DNA from: Crocinitomicaceae bacterium
GTDB lineage: Bacteria > Bacteroidota > Bacteroidia > Flavobacteriales_G > Salibacteraceae
Reading direction: 5' to 3'
Length of the DNA: 64,000 nucleotides
Assembly (NCBI GenBank): GCA_002713215.1
Contig: PAVO01000005.1
Span: forward strand, 186,001-250,000
Under the pieces are notes generated by a model that was given only the letters and a program-made list of their open reading frames with translations, was not told where the DNA came from and did no database searches. Of this stretch, positions 51,331 to 60,174 are shown piece after piece. Position numbers and translations under genes: made by a program. Each line of letters begins with the position of its first letter. Within the stretch, counting starts at the first letter, position 1.

Positions 51331-51702
51331 ATGGAAACACAAGAAATGAGTAAAGGAAGAAAAATAACAGGATGGGTAGTAGCTGGTTTAATTACCGCAA
51401 TGCTACTGTTTAGTGCTATGGGTAAATTTACGATGCCTGAAATGGCGGATAATTTTGCTAAATGGGGATTGGCCGAATGGATGACTATAATTGCAATCGG
51501 AGAGATAATATCTACTATTCTATTCATCATACCCAAAACAAACATATTTGGCGCATTTTTACTAAGTGCCCACATGGGTGGTGCTATTGTTACGCACATG
51601 AGTAACGGAGAGCCTTTTATTGCTCAGTCGGTGATTTTGGTTTTGGTTTGGACGGCTGCTTTTGTTCGCAACCCAGAATTACTTATAAAGTTTAATAGTT
51701 AG
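51331..51702 (+). CDS. DoxX-like membrane protein
   Basis: 123 residues with four hydrophobic segments: GWVVAGLITAMLLFSAMGKF, WMTIIAIGEIISTILFIIP, FGAFLLSAHMGGAIVTHM and SVILVLVWTAAFV. The arrangement with AMGKF after the first helix and GGAIVTH in the third fits the DoxX-like family. Members are implicated in thiol/sulfite redox balance and quinone-linked reactions. It follows the YceI gene by 117 bases and precedes the NAD(P)-binding gene by eight. Confidence 0.82.
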   Translation: METQEMSKGRKITGWVVAGLITAMLLFSAMGKFTMPEMADNFAKWGLAEWMTIIAIGEIISTILFIIPKTNIFGAFLLSAHMGGAIVTHMSNGEPFIAQSVILVLVWTAAFVRNPELLIKFNS

Positions 51703-51710
51703 AGACATTA

Positions 51711-52394
51711 ATGACTGTAGCCCTTATGAAAAAAGAAATTAAAATTTCCGTTATTGGAGCGAACGGCAGGACAGGAATTGAAATAGTTTCTCAAGCATTA
51801 AAAATGGGAATGACTGTCAAGGCTCTGGTCAGAAATAAAAACACAATCCCTTTTAGAGATATTAATCTTCAAATTATAGAAGGTACGCCTTTGAAGGCCG
51901 AAGATATTGATGAAGTACTCAAAGGCACGGTTGCCGTATTTGTTGCTCTAAATATCAGTAGAAAATCGGACTTTCCTTGGTCTAAAGTAATAACCCCAAC
52001 GAATTTATTGGAAGTTAGCATGGACAATATAGTGTCTTCTATGCAAAAACAAAACATAAAAAGAGTGCTTACTGTTTCAGCATGGGGTGTAGGCAATAGT
52101 TATAAGGAATTGGACTTTATGTTTCGGTTTTTAATAAACCAAACTAACGTAGGTACAGCTTATCAGGCTCATGAAGAACAAGAGGAAATCCTTAGAAACA
52201 GTATCACGGATTGGACAGCAATAAGGCCTGTAGGATTAGGGAATGGAACAATACATCAAAATATTCGCGTAAGCATAAATGGGAATAAAAAATTGCGAAT
52301 GGGAATAAGTAGAAAAGAAGTCGCCAAATTTATGCTCGATATTGTTGATGACGAGGAGTATTTCAAGACTTGCCCTAGTATATCAAACGATTAA
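51711..52394 (+). CDS. NAD(P)-binding NmrA/SDR-like protein
   Basis: 227 residues. KISVIGANGRTGIEIVSQAL is the dinucleotide-binding loop of the atypical short-chain dehydrogenase/NmrA group. ALVRNKNTIP, VAVFVALNISRK and RVLTVSAWGVGN follow the fold. The start is the ATG at 51711 or at 51726 (MKKEIKISVIG); either is eight to 23 bases after the DoxX gene. Such proteins act as quinone reductases or redox sensors. The end overlaps no gene; a tiny lipoprotein gene starts one base later. Confidence 0.82.
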   Translation: MTVALMKKEIKISVIGANGRTGIEIVSQALKMGMTVKALVRNKNTIPFRDINLQIIEGTPLKAEDIDEVLKGTVAVFVALNISRKSDFPWSKVITPTNLLEVSMDNIVSSMQKQNIKRVLTVSAWGVGNSYKELDFMFRFLINQTNVGTAYQAHEEQEEILRNSITDWTAIRPVGLGNGTIHQNIRVSINGNKKLRMGISRKEVAKFMLDIVDDEEYFKTCPSISND

Positions 52395-52395
52395 A

Positions 52396-52524
52396 ATGAA
52401 ATACAATGACCTTATTTTATTGTTAGTTGTTTGCTTAATCTCTTGTTTTAAAGAATCAATTAATGAAAAGCAAAACAACATAGAAGGAGAGGAACTAAAG
52501 ATTTTAAGACTATTACAACTGTAA
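52396..52524 (+). CDS. 42-residue predicted lipoprotein
   Basis: MKYNDLILLLVVCLISCFKE gives a lysine-containing N-terminus, a hydrophobic core and a lipobox LISC, followed by a short polar tail. The ATG is one base after the stop of the NAD(P)-binding gene. It could be a real small lipoprotein or the remnant of a longer one. No family is recognised. Confidence 0.45.
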   Translation: MKYNDLILLLVVCLISCFKESINEKQNNIEGEELKILRLLQL

Positions 52525-52572
52525 GCCCTACTTTAAGTAGGCTTAAGCTCTTACTAAAAAAACGCAAAAAAA

Positions 52573-53265
52573 TTGAAACTTGTATTTAACATTATAGGAA
52601 TAGTTTTCTTGTTTATATCGAATTCTACATGGTGTCAAGAAATAAAGACAACTAATGATATTGGACTTTGGGCAGGTGTTGGGGGCAATTTTAAACTCAA
52701 TAAAAAATGGAAGACATCTTTTAATCAGGAAATACGAACATTTAATAATGCTATCAAAATCAAAAAATCAATCACAGAACTTGGGCTGACCCACAAATTC
52801 GACAAACAATTGAAATTATCATTAGGTGTTAGGTACTCCTATGCCCGTAAGAGAGACTACACATTTGTCAATAACATAAGATACAATATAGATATTAAAT
52901 ATTGGTGTAAACTGAGTAAGCATCTGAATTTACTCTATCGTTTCAGATATCAACATAGTTATATTAACCTATTTGCAAATACCACCCCCGACATAGAAAA
53001 TAGATCAAGTATGAGAAACCGAATAAAACTTCAATATCCAATAAATAAACATGCTATATATATATCAGCCGAATTATTTCGTGAATATGTTATCTACAAA
53101 AAGCCCTCATTTAATAAAGTTAGGTTGAATATCGGTGATAAATTAAAAACAAATTTAGGAGATGTTAAATATGGACTAGCCTTTGAACGAGAACTGAATA
53201 ACTCATATCCTTTAAACTATATTATCCTGAAAATTAACTATAGTTTCAACTTCAAGCATGGCTAA
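52573..53265 (+). CDS. DUF2490 family protein (outer-membrane barrel-like)
   Basis: 230 residues starting with TTG; the resulting signal peptide MKLVFNIIGIVFLFISNSTW is good. The mature part shows the DUF2490 pattern: DIGLWAGVGGNFKLNKKWKT, FNQEIRTFNNAIKIKKSITE, SLGVRYSYARKRDY and amphipathic strands to the end (ILKINYSFNFKHG). The family is thought to form small outer-membrane barrels. Its 3' end overlaps the CotH-like gene by eight bases, a linkage that suggests joint function at the envelope. Confidence 0.78.
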   Translation: MKLVFNIIGIVFLFISNSTWCQEIKTTNDIGLWAGVGGNFKLNKKWKTSFNQEIRTFNNAIKIKKSITELGLTHKFDKQLKLSLGVRYSYARKRDYTFVNNIRYNIDIKYWCKLSKHLNLLYRFRYQHSYINLFANTTPDIENRSSMRNRIKLQYPINKHAIYISAELFREYVIYKKPSFNKVRLNIGDKLKTNLGDVKYGLAFERELNNSYPLNYIILKINYSFNFKHG

Positions 53266-54736
53266 ATACATTTCTTTTTTGGTATTTCTAGTGTTTTTAA
53301 TGGCTTGCCAAAAAACCGAGGGTATATATGACAATATTGCAAATGAAAACCTTGAGCTTCCTTTGCTCTTAAGGTTGAATAGAAAAAACTGTGTGTTCGA
53401 TTCTCATAATCGTATCTTAAAATATTCAATCGACGAAAATTCAATTAATAATTTTTCCCCATATGTTGAATTTCAAAGACATTCAAACATCACATTAGAA
53501 TCCATAAAATTAACTAATGGCACAGTAAATAATTTTGGAAACATTGAATTGAATAAAGCATACCGTGTTATTATAAATACTGGAAATAGAACAGACGAAT
53601 TCACTCTATTCTTTACAAAAATCCCAACAATCCAAATTGTCACTGCAAACCCTATCATTAATGGTCCAAAAACCCTATCTCGGATGATCTTAAACTATCC
53701 AGAAATACGCAGAATATCCGAAAATAACTGGACGGGAATTGAACAAAGAGGTTCATCGAGTTTAAGATATGATAAAAAATCATTTGGGATAAAAATATAT
53801 TCGGATAAAAGTAAAGATTCACCATCGTCACAATCCTATTTTGACTTTAAACAAAATCAAAAATGGATTTTAGATGCGATGTTTGTCGATCAATCCAGAT
53901 TAAGAAACAAATCTTCTTTTGAATTGTGGAAATCAATGTCAGGACCAGCTAATCATATCGGTATTGATTCACGATTTGTAGAAGTTTATATCAATCATCA
54001 AACCCTAGGTGTTTATTCTTTTTCAGAAAATTACACGAAAGAATTTTTAGACGCAAATGATCAATGTGTTTTATATGCAGGTACAGATAATTCTAGCCAG
54101 ACTGAGTTTGAAACTTTAATTGAAAAAGACCCTAACAGTAGATTTTGGGGTGATTGGGAGCAAAAATTACCCAACCCATCTCAAGAAATTGTTTGGGACG
54201 ATTTTGAGGCTCTAAACACATTAATCGTTAACAGTAGCAATTCAGAATTTAAAAATACTATCGCCCACCACATTGATCTAAATAATGTCATAGACTACTT
54301 TCTTTTTATCAATCTCATAGGTGGAAGAGATAACGTTGGGAAAAATTGGTTTTTTTTCAAACGAGACCATTTGTCAAAGTTTAATATTATTCCATGGGAC
54401 ATGGATGGAACATGGGGAAGAAGTCCTTTTGCGGAAAAAACGAGCTATTCTGTTTTAATCACAAATAATTTATTTAAAAGATTACTAGAAACTGATCCTG
54501 CAAACTATAAACTACGCTTAAAAGAACGTTGGAAAGAGCTACGATTGGCAGAATTTTCAGAATCCAATTTAAATGGCATTATTGCCTCTAATTTTGCTGA
54601 ATTAGATTCGTATAAAGTTGAAGGTTTAGAAAACAACTTATGGAAAGTAAACCTCAATTTAAAAAATGAACAATTTTATATGGCAACATGGGTTAGTAAT
54701 AGGTTGGAATTTCTAGATGAACGGTTTGAATATTGA
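53258..54736 (+). CDS. CotH-family protein kinase-like lipoprotein
   Basis: 492 residues. VFLMACQKTEG gives a lipoprotein signal. The CotH domain spans about 155-470: GIEQRGSSSLRYDKKSFGIK, WILDAMFVDQSRLRNKSSFE, VEVYINHQTLGVYSFSENYT, VIDYFLFINLIGGRDNVGKN and the metal-binding PWDMDGTWGRSPF. CotH proteins are secreted atypical kinases that phosphorylate surface proteins; in Bacteroidota they often act with DUF2490 or polyphosphate-linked genes. It overlaps the DUF2490 gene by eight bases. It lies alone on its 3' side. Confidence 0.82.
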   Translation: MAKYISFLVFLVFLMACQKTEGIYDNIANENLELPLLLRLNRKNCVFDSHNRILKYSIDENSINNFSPYVEFQRHSNITLESIKLTNGTVNNFGNIELNKAYRVIINTGNRTDEFTLFFTKIPTIQIVTANPIINGPKTLSRMILNYPEIRRISENNWTGIEQRGSSSLRYDKKSFGIKIYSDKSKDSPSSQSYFDFKQNQKWILDAMFVDQSRLRNKSSFELWKSMSGPANHIGIDSRFVEVYINHQTLGVYSFSENYTKEFLDANDQCVLYAGTDNSSQTEFETLIEKDPNSRFWGDWEQKLPNPSQEIVWDDFEALNTLIVNSSNSEFKNTIAHHIDLNNVIDYFLFINLIGGRDNVGKNWFFFKRDHLSKFNIIPWDMDGTWGRSPFAEKTSYSVLITNNLFKRLLETDPANYKLRLKERWKELRLAEFSESNLNGIIASNFAELDSYKVEGLENNLWKVNLNLKNEQFYMATWVSNRLEFLDERFEY

Positions 54737-54797
54737 TATATTTTGACCTTATAGAAATGCAAATGTTCGAATATTTTGAGCAACGTGTATTTGATAA

Positions 54798-55283
54798 ATG
54801 ATTAATTATTATACATATTCGGAAGAACGACTCGTTTTTGCAAGTACTGCGTTAGTATGGGATTTATTAAGTAATTGTGATTATCTGTCTAAATGGATGC
54901 CATACATTATAAGTGTCGAACATCTAGGTAGTACCAAACTAAATAAAGGATCCATTCTCTGGGTAGAGTCCTCACATGAAAGAGATAAAAAACAGTCACT
55001 TTGCTATATTTCAGAGTGTACAGCAAATGAAATGATTTCCTTTTTGTCTTACCAAAATGAAACAAAAGTTTGCTTCAGATTTCAAATAAGTGCTGAGAAC
55101 ATAGGCTTGGTCAAAATATTAATGACAGTGGAAATTGAATTGAAATGGTATAGGCACATTTTGTTTAGACGTAATTTCGTTAATTCAATTAAAGACTATG
55201 GATTCACGCAACTTAATGAATTAGATATAGCTATTACAGAGCACAGAAGTCAGCATATTAATGATAGAAAATTTCAAGAATAA
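54798..55283 (+). CDS. SRPBCC-family (START-like) protein
   Basis: 161 residues. The N-terminal pattern YYTYSEERLVFASTALVWDLLSN, seen in part as LVFASTALVWDLLSN, followed by WMPYIISVEHLGSTKLNKGS, fits the polyketide cyclase/START-like fold that binds hydrophobic ligands. The C-terminal helix (FVNSIKDYGFTQLNELD) closes the pocket. There is no signal peptide. The stop and the MarR start share one base, so it is cotranscribed with the regulator and the dioxygenase. Confidence 0.65.
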   Translation: MINYYTYSEERLVFASTALVWDLLSNCDYLSKWMPYIISVEHLGSTKLNKGSILWVESSHERDKKQSLCYISECTANEMISFLSYQNETKVCFRFQISAENIGLVKILMTVEIELKWYRHILFRRNFVNSIKDYGFTQLNELDIAITEHRSQHINDRKFQE

Positions 55284-55732
55284 TGAAACTAGAGGACGAA
55301 ATAAAAAGCAAATTCAGAAATGAATACCATAAAGCTCTGGTAAACTTATACTACACTAACAATCAATTAGGTCAACAGTTTTTTAAAATGCTAAATGAAC
55401 ATGGTTTGGCAGCTCCTCAATTCAATGTATTGAGAATTTTGAAAGGCCAGCATCCTAAAGCTGTATCCATTGGCTTAATTAAAGAGCGAATGTTGGATGG
55501 GAATTCTGATGTTAGCCGAATAGTTGAAAGGCTATTTAAAAAAGGTTTGGTTAAGCGAAAAGAGAGTAAGATGGACAGAAGACAGAAAGATGTTTTAATT
55601 TCCCAAGAAGGGCTCACATTACTCAACAAAATGGCACTTTGCGAAAAACAGGAAGATGAGCTTCTTTCTAATTTAAATGAAAAAGAAGTAGTATTTCTAA
55701 ATATTTTGTTGGACAAGATAAGGAACAAATGA
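55283..55732 (+). CDS. MarR-family transcriptional regulator
   Basis: 149 residues. The winged helix-turn-helix lies at about 35-105: GLAAPQFNVLRILKG, LIKERMLDGNSDVSRIVERL and the wing KRKESKMDRRQKDVLISQEG. Helices at both ends form the dimer interface. MarR proteins respond to phenolics, quinones or peroxides. It is joined to an SRPBCC gene (one-base overlap) and to a DOPA-dioxygenase-like gene (4-base ATGA overlap). It has no cysteine in the wing helix but one at KMALCEKQED. It may bind the dyad at 48153. Confidence 0.9.
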   Translation: MKLEDEIKSKFRNEYHKALVNLYYTNNQLGQQFFKMLNEHGLAAPQFNVLRILKGQHPKAVSIGLIKERMLDGNSDVSRIVERLFKKGLVKRKESKMDRRQKDVLISQEGLTLLNKMALCEKQEDELLSNLNEKEVVFLNILLDKIRNK

Positions 55733-56631
55733 AGCGTTCAAAATTTTTAAAACTTGTAAGTATGGGAGCAATTGGTACTAGTGCGTTTGGTTTAACTGGA
55801 TTAGCGAAAGCACTAGACAACACAAAACCAACTGGGCAAAAAATGCCAGTTCTATTTTCGTCGCATGGTAATCCTATGGACATTCCTGTCCCCCATTATG
55901 GGAATCCGTTTAATTCCTATTTAGGTAATCTGGGTAAAGAAATAAAATCGAAATATGATGTAAAAGCGATACTGGTAGTTTCTGCACATTGGTGCACGAA
56001 AGGTTCGTATGTAAATATTTTATCCTCCCCAAAAACGATTTATGATTATTACGGATTTCCTGATAATTATTACACCATTAAATACCCTGCACCTGGCTCA
56101 CCTGAATTTGCAAAAAAGGTTGCAAATGGAATAGGTGAAATTGACACGACCACAGAATGGGGCTTTGACCACGGAAATTGGCCCATGTTAATGCACATGT
56201 TTCCAGAAGCGGATGTCCCCGTTTTTCAACTAAGTTTAAACTATGATAAACCAGCACAATACCATTATGATTTGGCAATTCAACTAAAGAAGTACCGAGA
56301 ACAAGGAGTTTTGATTATTGGTAGTGGTGCTTTAGTTCATAATTTAAGATTGGCCATAGCAAAAATGAGAACTGGTGATCAGAGCATTTATGGTTGGGAG
56401 ACAGAATTTGATGAATGGGTGAAAAACAAGATTGACGATCGAGATGTACAGGCTCTAATAAACTATGAAAAATATAAGCTTGGGGAACTAGCAGCCCCTA
56501 CTCCAGATCATTTTGTTCCAGTAATTTATTCAATGGCTTTGGCAGACGATGAAGATGAAATTCGTCACACATTTACAGAAATGAATCCAGGGTTTAGCAA
56601 CAGAAGTTTTATTATAGAATCTAAAAAATAA
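55729..56631 (+). CDS. ygiD: 4,5-DOPA dioxygenase extradiol (YgiD-like) with N-terminal export-like segment
   Basis: 300 residues. The class III extradiol dioxygenase core has the metal ligands in PVLFSSHGNPMDIP, VVSAHWCTKGSYVN, WGFDHGNWPML and IIGSGALVHNLR. IYDYYGFPDNYYTIKYPAPG is the family signature. Enzymes of this group open the ring of catechols such as DOPA. The first 30 residues (MKRSKFLKLVSMGAIGTSAFG) resemble a Tat- or Sec-type leader, while E. coli YgiD is cytoplasmic, so this copy may work in the periplasm. It is co-translated with the MarR gene. Confidence 0.85.
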   Translation: MKRSKFLKLVSMGAIGTSAFGLTGLAKALDNTKPTGQKMPVLFSSHGNPMDIPVPHYGNPFNSYLGNLGKEIKSKYDVKAILVVSAHWCTKGSYVNILSSPKTIYDYYGFPDNYYTIKYPAPGSPEFAKKVANGIGEIDTTTEWGFDHGNWPMLMHMFPEADVPVFQLSLNYDKPAQYHYDLAIQLKKYREQGVLIIGSGALVHNLRLAIAKMRTGDQSIYGWETEFDEWVKNKIDDRDVQALINYEKYKLGELAAPTPDHFVPVIYSMALADDEDEIRHTFTEMNPGFSNRSFIIESKK

Positions 56632-56875
56632 CTTATTCCGATCATGTAAATGTAAAGTCATTGGATCATGCTCATTATCTGTACCTAAAGAGCAAGGATA
56701 ACTCATTATCTATATGTAACTACCTTTTAGAACAATACTATCTCTGGTTATCCGCTTCTTAAATTATGAATTTTATGAGTTTAAGAGTACCTTTTTTCAA
56801 TAGACCATTTTTCTTAGCTGATTTTGCACCTCAATTTCTGTTTCATAGATGGGGTTTTCTCATATTGGAAATAGG

Positions 56876-57526
56876 TTAAAATAAATTGACAAAAAAATGA
56901 CTAATTGAAGTTGCCTTTTCTTCAATGAAAAGATAATGGGCCAACATTAAGGGGTATAAAAAGACACTAGCGAAATAGAGCACATAAAAAACTGCTGATT
57001 TTCTTTTGTAAAAGAATAAAAGTGAAGGTAACATAAAGAATAGTGGAAAAATAGGATACAAATAATAGATAGTATCCTCCTCTCCTTTTATAAATAGTTT
57101 TTCATCTGATGCTTTCTTTATCCGACAACCATAATATTCATTTAGTATCGGTGAATAATCTAGAACAATAGCATCATCAATCTCAATATTTTCGTAAGCT
57201 TCTTTTTCAATTTCAATTTCAGCTCCATCATTATCATAAACATAATACTTATATATCGCGGGTTGAGATTTCATATCAGTAATTTGTTGATAATTGTCGC
57301 TTGTCGGTAATGCGGGATCAATTAAAGCCAACAATCCAAAAACTATTGGAGGTATTATTAAAATTCGGACAAATTTCCAAACTTTTCCTTTTGACAAAGA
57401 TTCAAAAACCTCGTTTTCAATTTCTTTATCACTTTTGACTTTATCTTTCGTTTTCCTATTAATTTTTGTCTTGCGAACTTCCTTCTTCCTTTCTGGTACT
57501 GGAACAGCTTTACTATCTGTTTTCAT
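56876..57526 (-). CDS. Membrane protein of unknown function
   Basis: 216 residues. Residues 1-50 are highly basic and charged (KAVPVPERKKEVRKTKINRK), followed by one helix (FVRILIIPPIVFGLLALI). A central extracytoplasmic part has IYKYYVYDNDGAEIEIEKEA. Two helices (YLYPIFPLFFMLPSLLFFY, AVFYVLYFASVFLYPLMLAH) follow. No family is recognised. It lies downstream of a TetR gene on the same strand (61-base gap), so it may be that regulator's target. The 244 bases before it (56632-56875) hold no gene. Confidence 0.6.
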   Translation of the reverse strand: MKTDSKAVPVPERKKEVRKTKINRKTKDKVKSDKEIENEVFESLSKGKVWKFVRILIIPPIVFGLLALIDPALPTSDNYQQITDMKSQPAIYKYYVYDNDGAEIEIEKEAYENIEIDDAIVLDYSPILNEYYGCRIKKASDEKLFIKGEEDTIYYLYPIFPLFFMLPSLLFFYKRKSAVFYVLYFASVFLYPLMLAHYLFIEEKATSISHFFVNLF

Positions 57527-57587
57527 TTTATTATTTTGCTATTTAATTCTTCTGAATATTGAATTCTTATTATTATCAACTAAGTGT

Positions 57588-58172
57588 TCAATGTGTACTA
57601 ATTCCTCGAATAATTATCTGAATCAAACGCTTAAATTTAGGGGCTAAATTTTCGTAATTATCCTGTACATAAAAAGGGATTTCAAACCCTTTTAAAACCA
57701 CAAGAACCAGATCTATAAATTCCTCAACGTCAATTTGCTCCTCAAATTCCTTCTTTCTAATACCATCTACGATGAGCAACTTTAACTTACCCTTCTCCCA
57801 TTTATCATAATCCTCTCTTATGTCTTCTATAAAGTTGTTCTGGTCAAAAAAATCGGCTTTAAGGGTTTCCAAATAATTAGTAGTACCATTGACTAACTTC
57901 ATCCTTTCAGTCAAATACATTAATAGTTTTTCTGAGGCGCTAAGTCCCTCCTCTTTTAATATTTTTTTGAGTTCAATTTGAACGATATCTTTTTCAATAT
58001 TCACCACTTCTCTAAATAGTTCTTCCTTACTATTAAAATGATAATAAAGTGTTCCTTTAGATTTTTTAGAGGCTCTAACTATATCATCCATTGAGGTTTT
58101 GTGATAACCAAATCGATCGAATAGCTGTTTCGCTGTTTTTACTAAAATTTCTTTTGTTTTTTCTCTCTTCAT
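57588..58172 (-). CDS. TetR/AcrR-family transcriptional regulator
   Basis: 194 residues. The N-terminal HTH is EILVKTAKQLFDRFGYHKTS then DIVRASKKSKGTLYYHFNSKEELF (shown in part as SKGTLYYHFNSKEELF). The all-helical ligand domain ends PKFKRLIQIIIRGISTH. It probably represses itself and the membrane protein at 56876. It is the last gene inside the repeat-flanked region, about 200 bases from the right-hand repeat. Confidence 0.88.
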   Translation of the reverse strand: MKREKTKEILVKTAKQLFDRFGYHKTSMDDIVRASKKSKGTLYYHFNSKEELFREVVNIEKDIVQIELKKILKEEGLSASEKLLMYLTERMKLVNGTTNYLETLKADFFDQNNFIEDIREDYDKWEKGKLKLLIVDGIRKKEFEEQIDVEEFIDLVLVVLKGFEIPFYVQDNYENLAPKFKRLIQIIIRGISTH

Positions 58173-58374
58173 ATACTTATAGACTAATTTGGTTTAATAG
58201 TACAAATATAGAATTTTAATTGCAAAAACTTATATTAAACCCACCATCTTACACACAACTCCTTTCGCTTCTCTGCAGTCGTTAAGTGTAACAATGGAAT
58301 CGAATTTTCGAAAGAGATTTTTTCGCTAAGTATGAAGATCGAAGTTAGGTTCAAGATAAACCTTGAACCCGAAG

Positions 58375-58787
58375 CTTACTTAGACATAATGCAATACATT
58401 ATAGGACAAAAGGGCTAGTATTTAGAATACGTGCAGTATTCGAGAATTCCGCTCAGCTATGCTGATTAATATAAAATCAGTTCTAGGACTTCAGTTCTAG
58501 AACGGCAATGATTTTATGTTAAAGGAATTCGCTCCATTGGATTGAATTGAAATCTCTAGCGCACAGATTTCTTTTGTCAACTATAATATACATTATGTCT
58601 GCACTCATTCTTCGTTTGCTTTCGCCTAGATCGCTCAAGTAACTAGTTCGCACATTCCCACCGCACGTTGCTAGATTTTAAAATTCCGTCCTGTAGTTAA
58701 GTTTTATTTCAAATAATCGATTCTCGTGGATTTGGAATTCGTCTTCGTAGAATGATGTCCTATAATTTGACATTATATTAAGTAGCC
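58375..58787. mobile_element. MITE-like element with inverted-repeat ends (right copy)
   Basis: The left end (58375-58410, with CATTATAGGACAAA) and the right end (58756-58787, with TGTCCTATAATTTGACATT) are related inverted repeats, weaker than in the left copy. The inner sequence is about 100 bases longer. No coding capacity is seen. Confidence 0.4.
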
Positions 58788-59330
58788 CCGCGGCCATCGC
58801 ATATTTGACTTTATAATCTTTTTGTTTTTGAATAACAAAAAATTCTATGCGCAAATTCAACCCGCAGCCAAAGCGCTTCAAGGTTTTGGTTCTCAATTGA
58901 AGTTTATTACTAGCTTTTAAATTCTGTAAAATTCTCTCTCTTTTCCAGCCGCACGCATAAGTATTAGCAAATTATTCACGCATTTTTATCTTTTAAAGGT
59001 GTTCATGAACCCTACGGGTTTCGTCATTCTTCCTCAGTTTGCCATACACATGCTTTGCCCGTGCGCTTTTTGATTACGTTGCTTAATATTATGTTAAGTA
59101 GACATTTAAGATTTCGTAATTATCTTCTTTGCTCGTTTTGCCTTGATGCAAAAGAGCCAAAAAATCAAGGCTGAATTTCCTTCAGGATAAAGCTACGCTC
59201 GGCTTTTGCAGCACAAGCAAACTCCTTGCTCCTGCGTCGCTCGTTAAACATGCTTGCTTACGCCGGCCACCGCTTAAAAGCTTTCGCTGCTTTTTGACCT
59301 TCATGAAATGAGGCCAAGCCCCTGCCCTAT
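58375..59330. repeat. Right long repeat flanking the accessory island (non-coding)
   Basis: It matches the left repeat (47208-48000) in order and orientation, with insertions such as an AAAATCAG/TTCTAG-rich stretch at 58470-58515. The 36-base identical run is at 58592-58627. A conserved hairpin, GCCTTGAT (59140-59147) with ATCAAGGC (59164-59171), has its counterpart at 47824-47831 and 47848-47855. A 72-codon minus-strand frame (58678-58896) is not conserved in the left copy. The bases 58173-58374 hold only the TetR upstream region. Confidence 0.85.
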
Positions 59331-59367
59331 TGAAATTGCCTGCGTTGAATTAGGATTATTCATCAAG

Positions 59368-60174
59368 CTACCGTGCTAATTTTAGTATTCTAATGGCTCC
59401 TTGAATAACAATAACAAAAACTATTGTTCCAATTAGTAGGTCTGGATATTGGTTTTTGGTCAAAAAAACAAGTACTCCTGCGAGTATTACACCTAAGTTT
59501 ATGATTATGTCATTAGAAGTGAAGATTGCCGAGGCTTGCATATGCGCTTCTTTACTTTTTGCTTTTTGGATTAAATACAAAGACAAAGCATTCGCCACTA
59601 AGGCCAAAAATGAAACTGCAATCATGCTCTGAAATACAGGCATTTGTTCAGAACTGATAAATCGCCTAATTACTTCACTTAAACCAATAAGAGCCAAAAG
59701 AATTTGAAAATAACCACTCCATTTAGCAACGGTCTTTTTACGAATAGTAGATTGGCCAACAGCTATTAAACTAAGTGCATATACAATGGAATCAGCTAAC
59801 ATATCTAAAGAATCAGCTACCAAACCCATTGACTTGGAGACCCACCCAAAGAGTATTTCAATTAAAAAAAAAGAGAAGTTTATAAATAGAACTGCCCAAA
59901 GAATTTTTCGTTCATTGCTGGAATCATTTAATTTGCTTGAAGACTCATTCGTTTCTGATTCTGCAATCAACTCAGTATCTAACTTCAATTCTTCAAGTAA
60001 ATTCAATATATCAGTCGAAATGCCATTGTGGATAACGGATAGTTTTCTGTTTGCAATATCAAAATCAAGGTGTTCTATGGAATCATATTCGGATAGCTTC
60101 ATCCGAATCAACTGCTCTTCTGAAGGGCAATCCATTTTGGAAATATGGTATATTGATTTAAACCTCAAAGCCAT
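59368..60174 (-). CDS. Cation diffusion facilitator transporter with N-terminal HMA-like domain
   Basis: 268 residues. Residues 1-75 resemble a heavy-metal-associated ferredoxin-like domain (ISKMDCPSEEQLIRMKL), though only one of the usual two cysteines is present. Residues 90-265 form the CDF membrane part with metal-site residues in MGLVADSLDMLADSIVYALS and AHMQASAIFTSNDIIINLGV. The C-terminal cytoplasmic domain of most CDFs is missing. It should export Zn, Co or Cd by proton exchange. It is last in the metal-efflux operon and overlaps the upstream gene by 10 bases. Confidence 0.85.
   Translation of the reverse strand: MALRFKSIYHISKMDCPSEEQLIRMKLSEYDSIEHLDFDIANRKLSVIHNGISTDILNLLEELKLDTELIAESETNESSSKLNDSSNERKILWAVLFINFSFFLIEILFGWVSKSMGLVADSLDMLADSIVYALSLIAVGQSTIRKKTVAKWSGYFQILLALIGLSEVIRRFISSEQMPVFQSMIAVSFLALVANALSLYLIQKAKSKEAHMQASAIFTSNDIIINLGVILAGVLVFLTKNQYPDLLIGTIVFVIVIQGAIRILKLAR

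Noticed and set aside
58678-58896. 72-codon minus-strand frame inside the right repeat
   Set aside because: No equivalent frame exists in the collinear left copy, and the amino acid sequence shows no family pattern.
47208-59330. Integron or gene-cassette explanation for the repeats
   Set aside because: No integrase is present, repeats are much longer than attC sites, several genes lie between them, and no paired core sites flank single genes.
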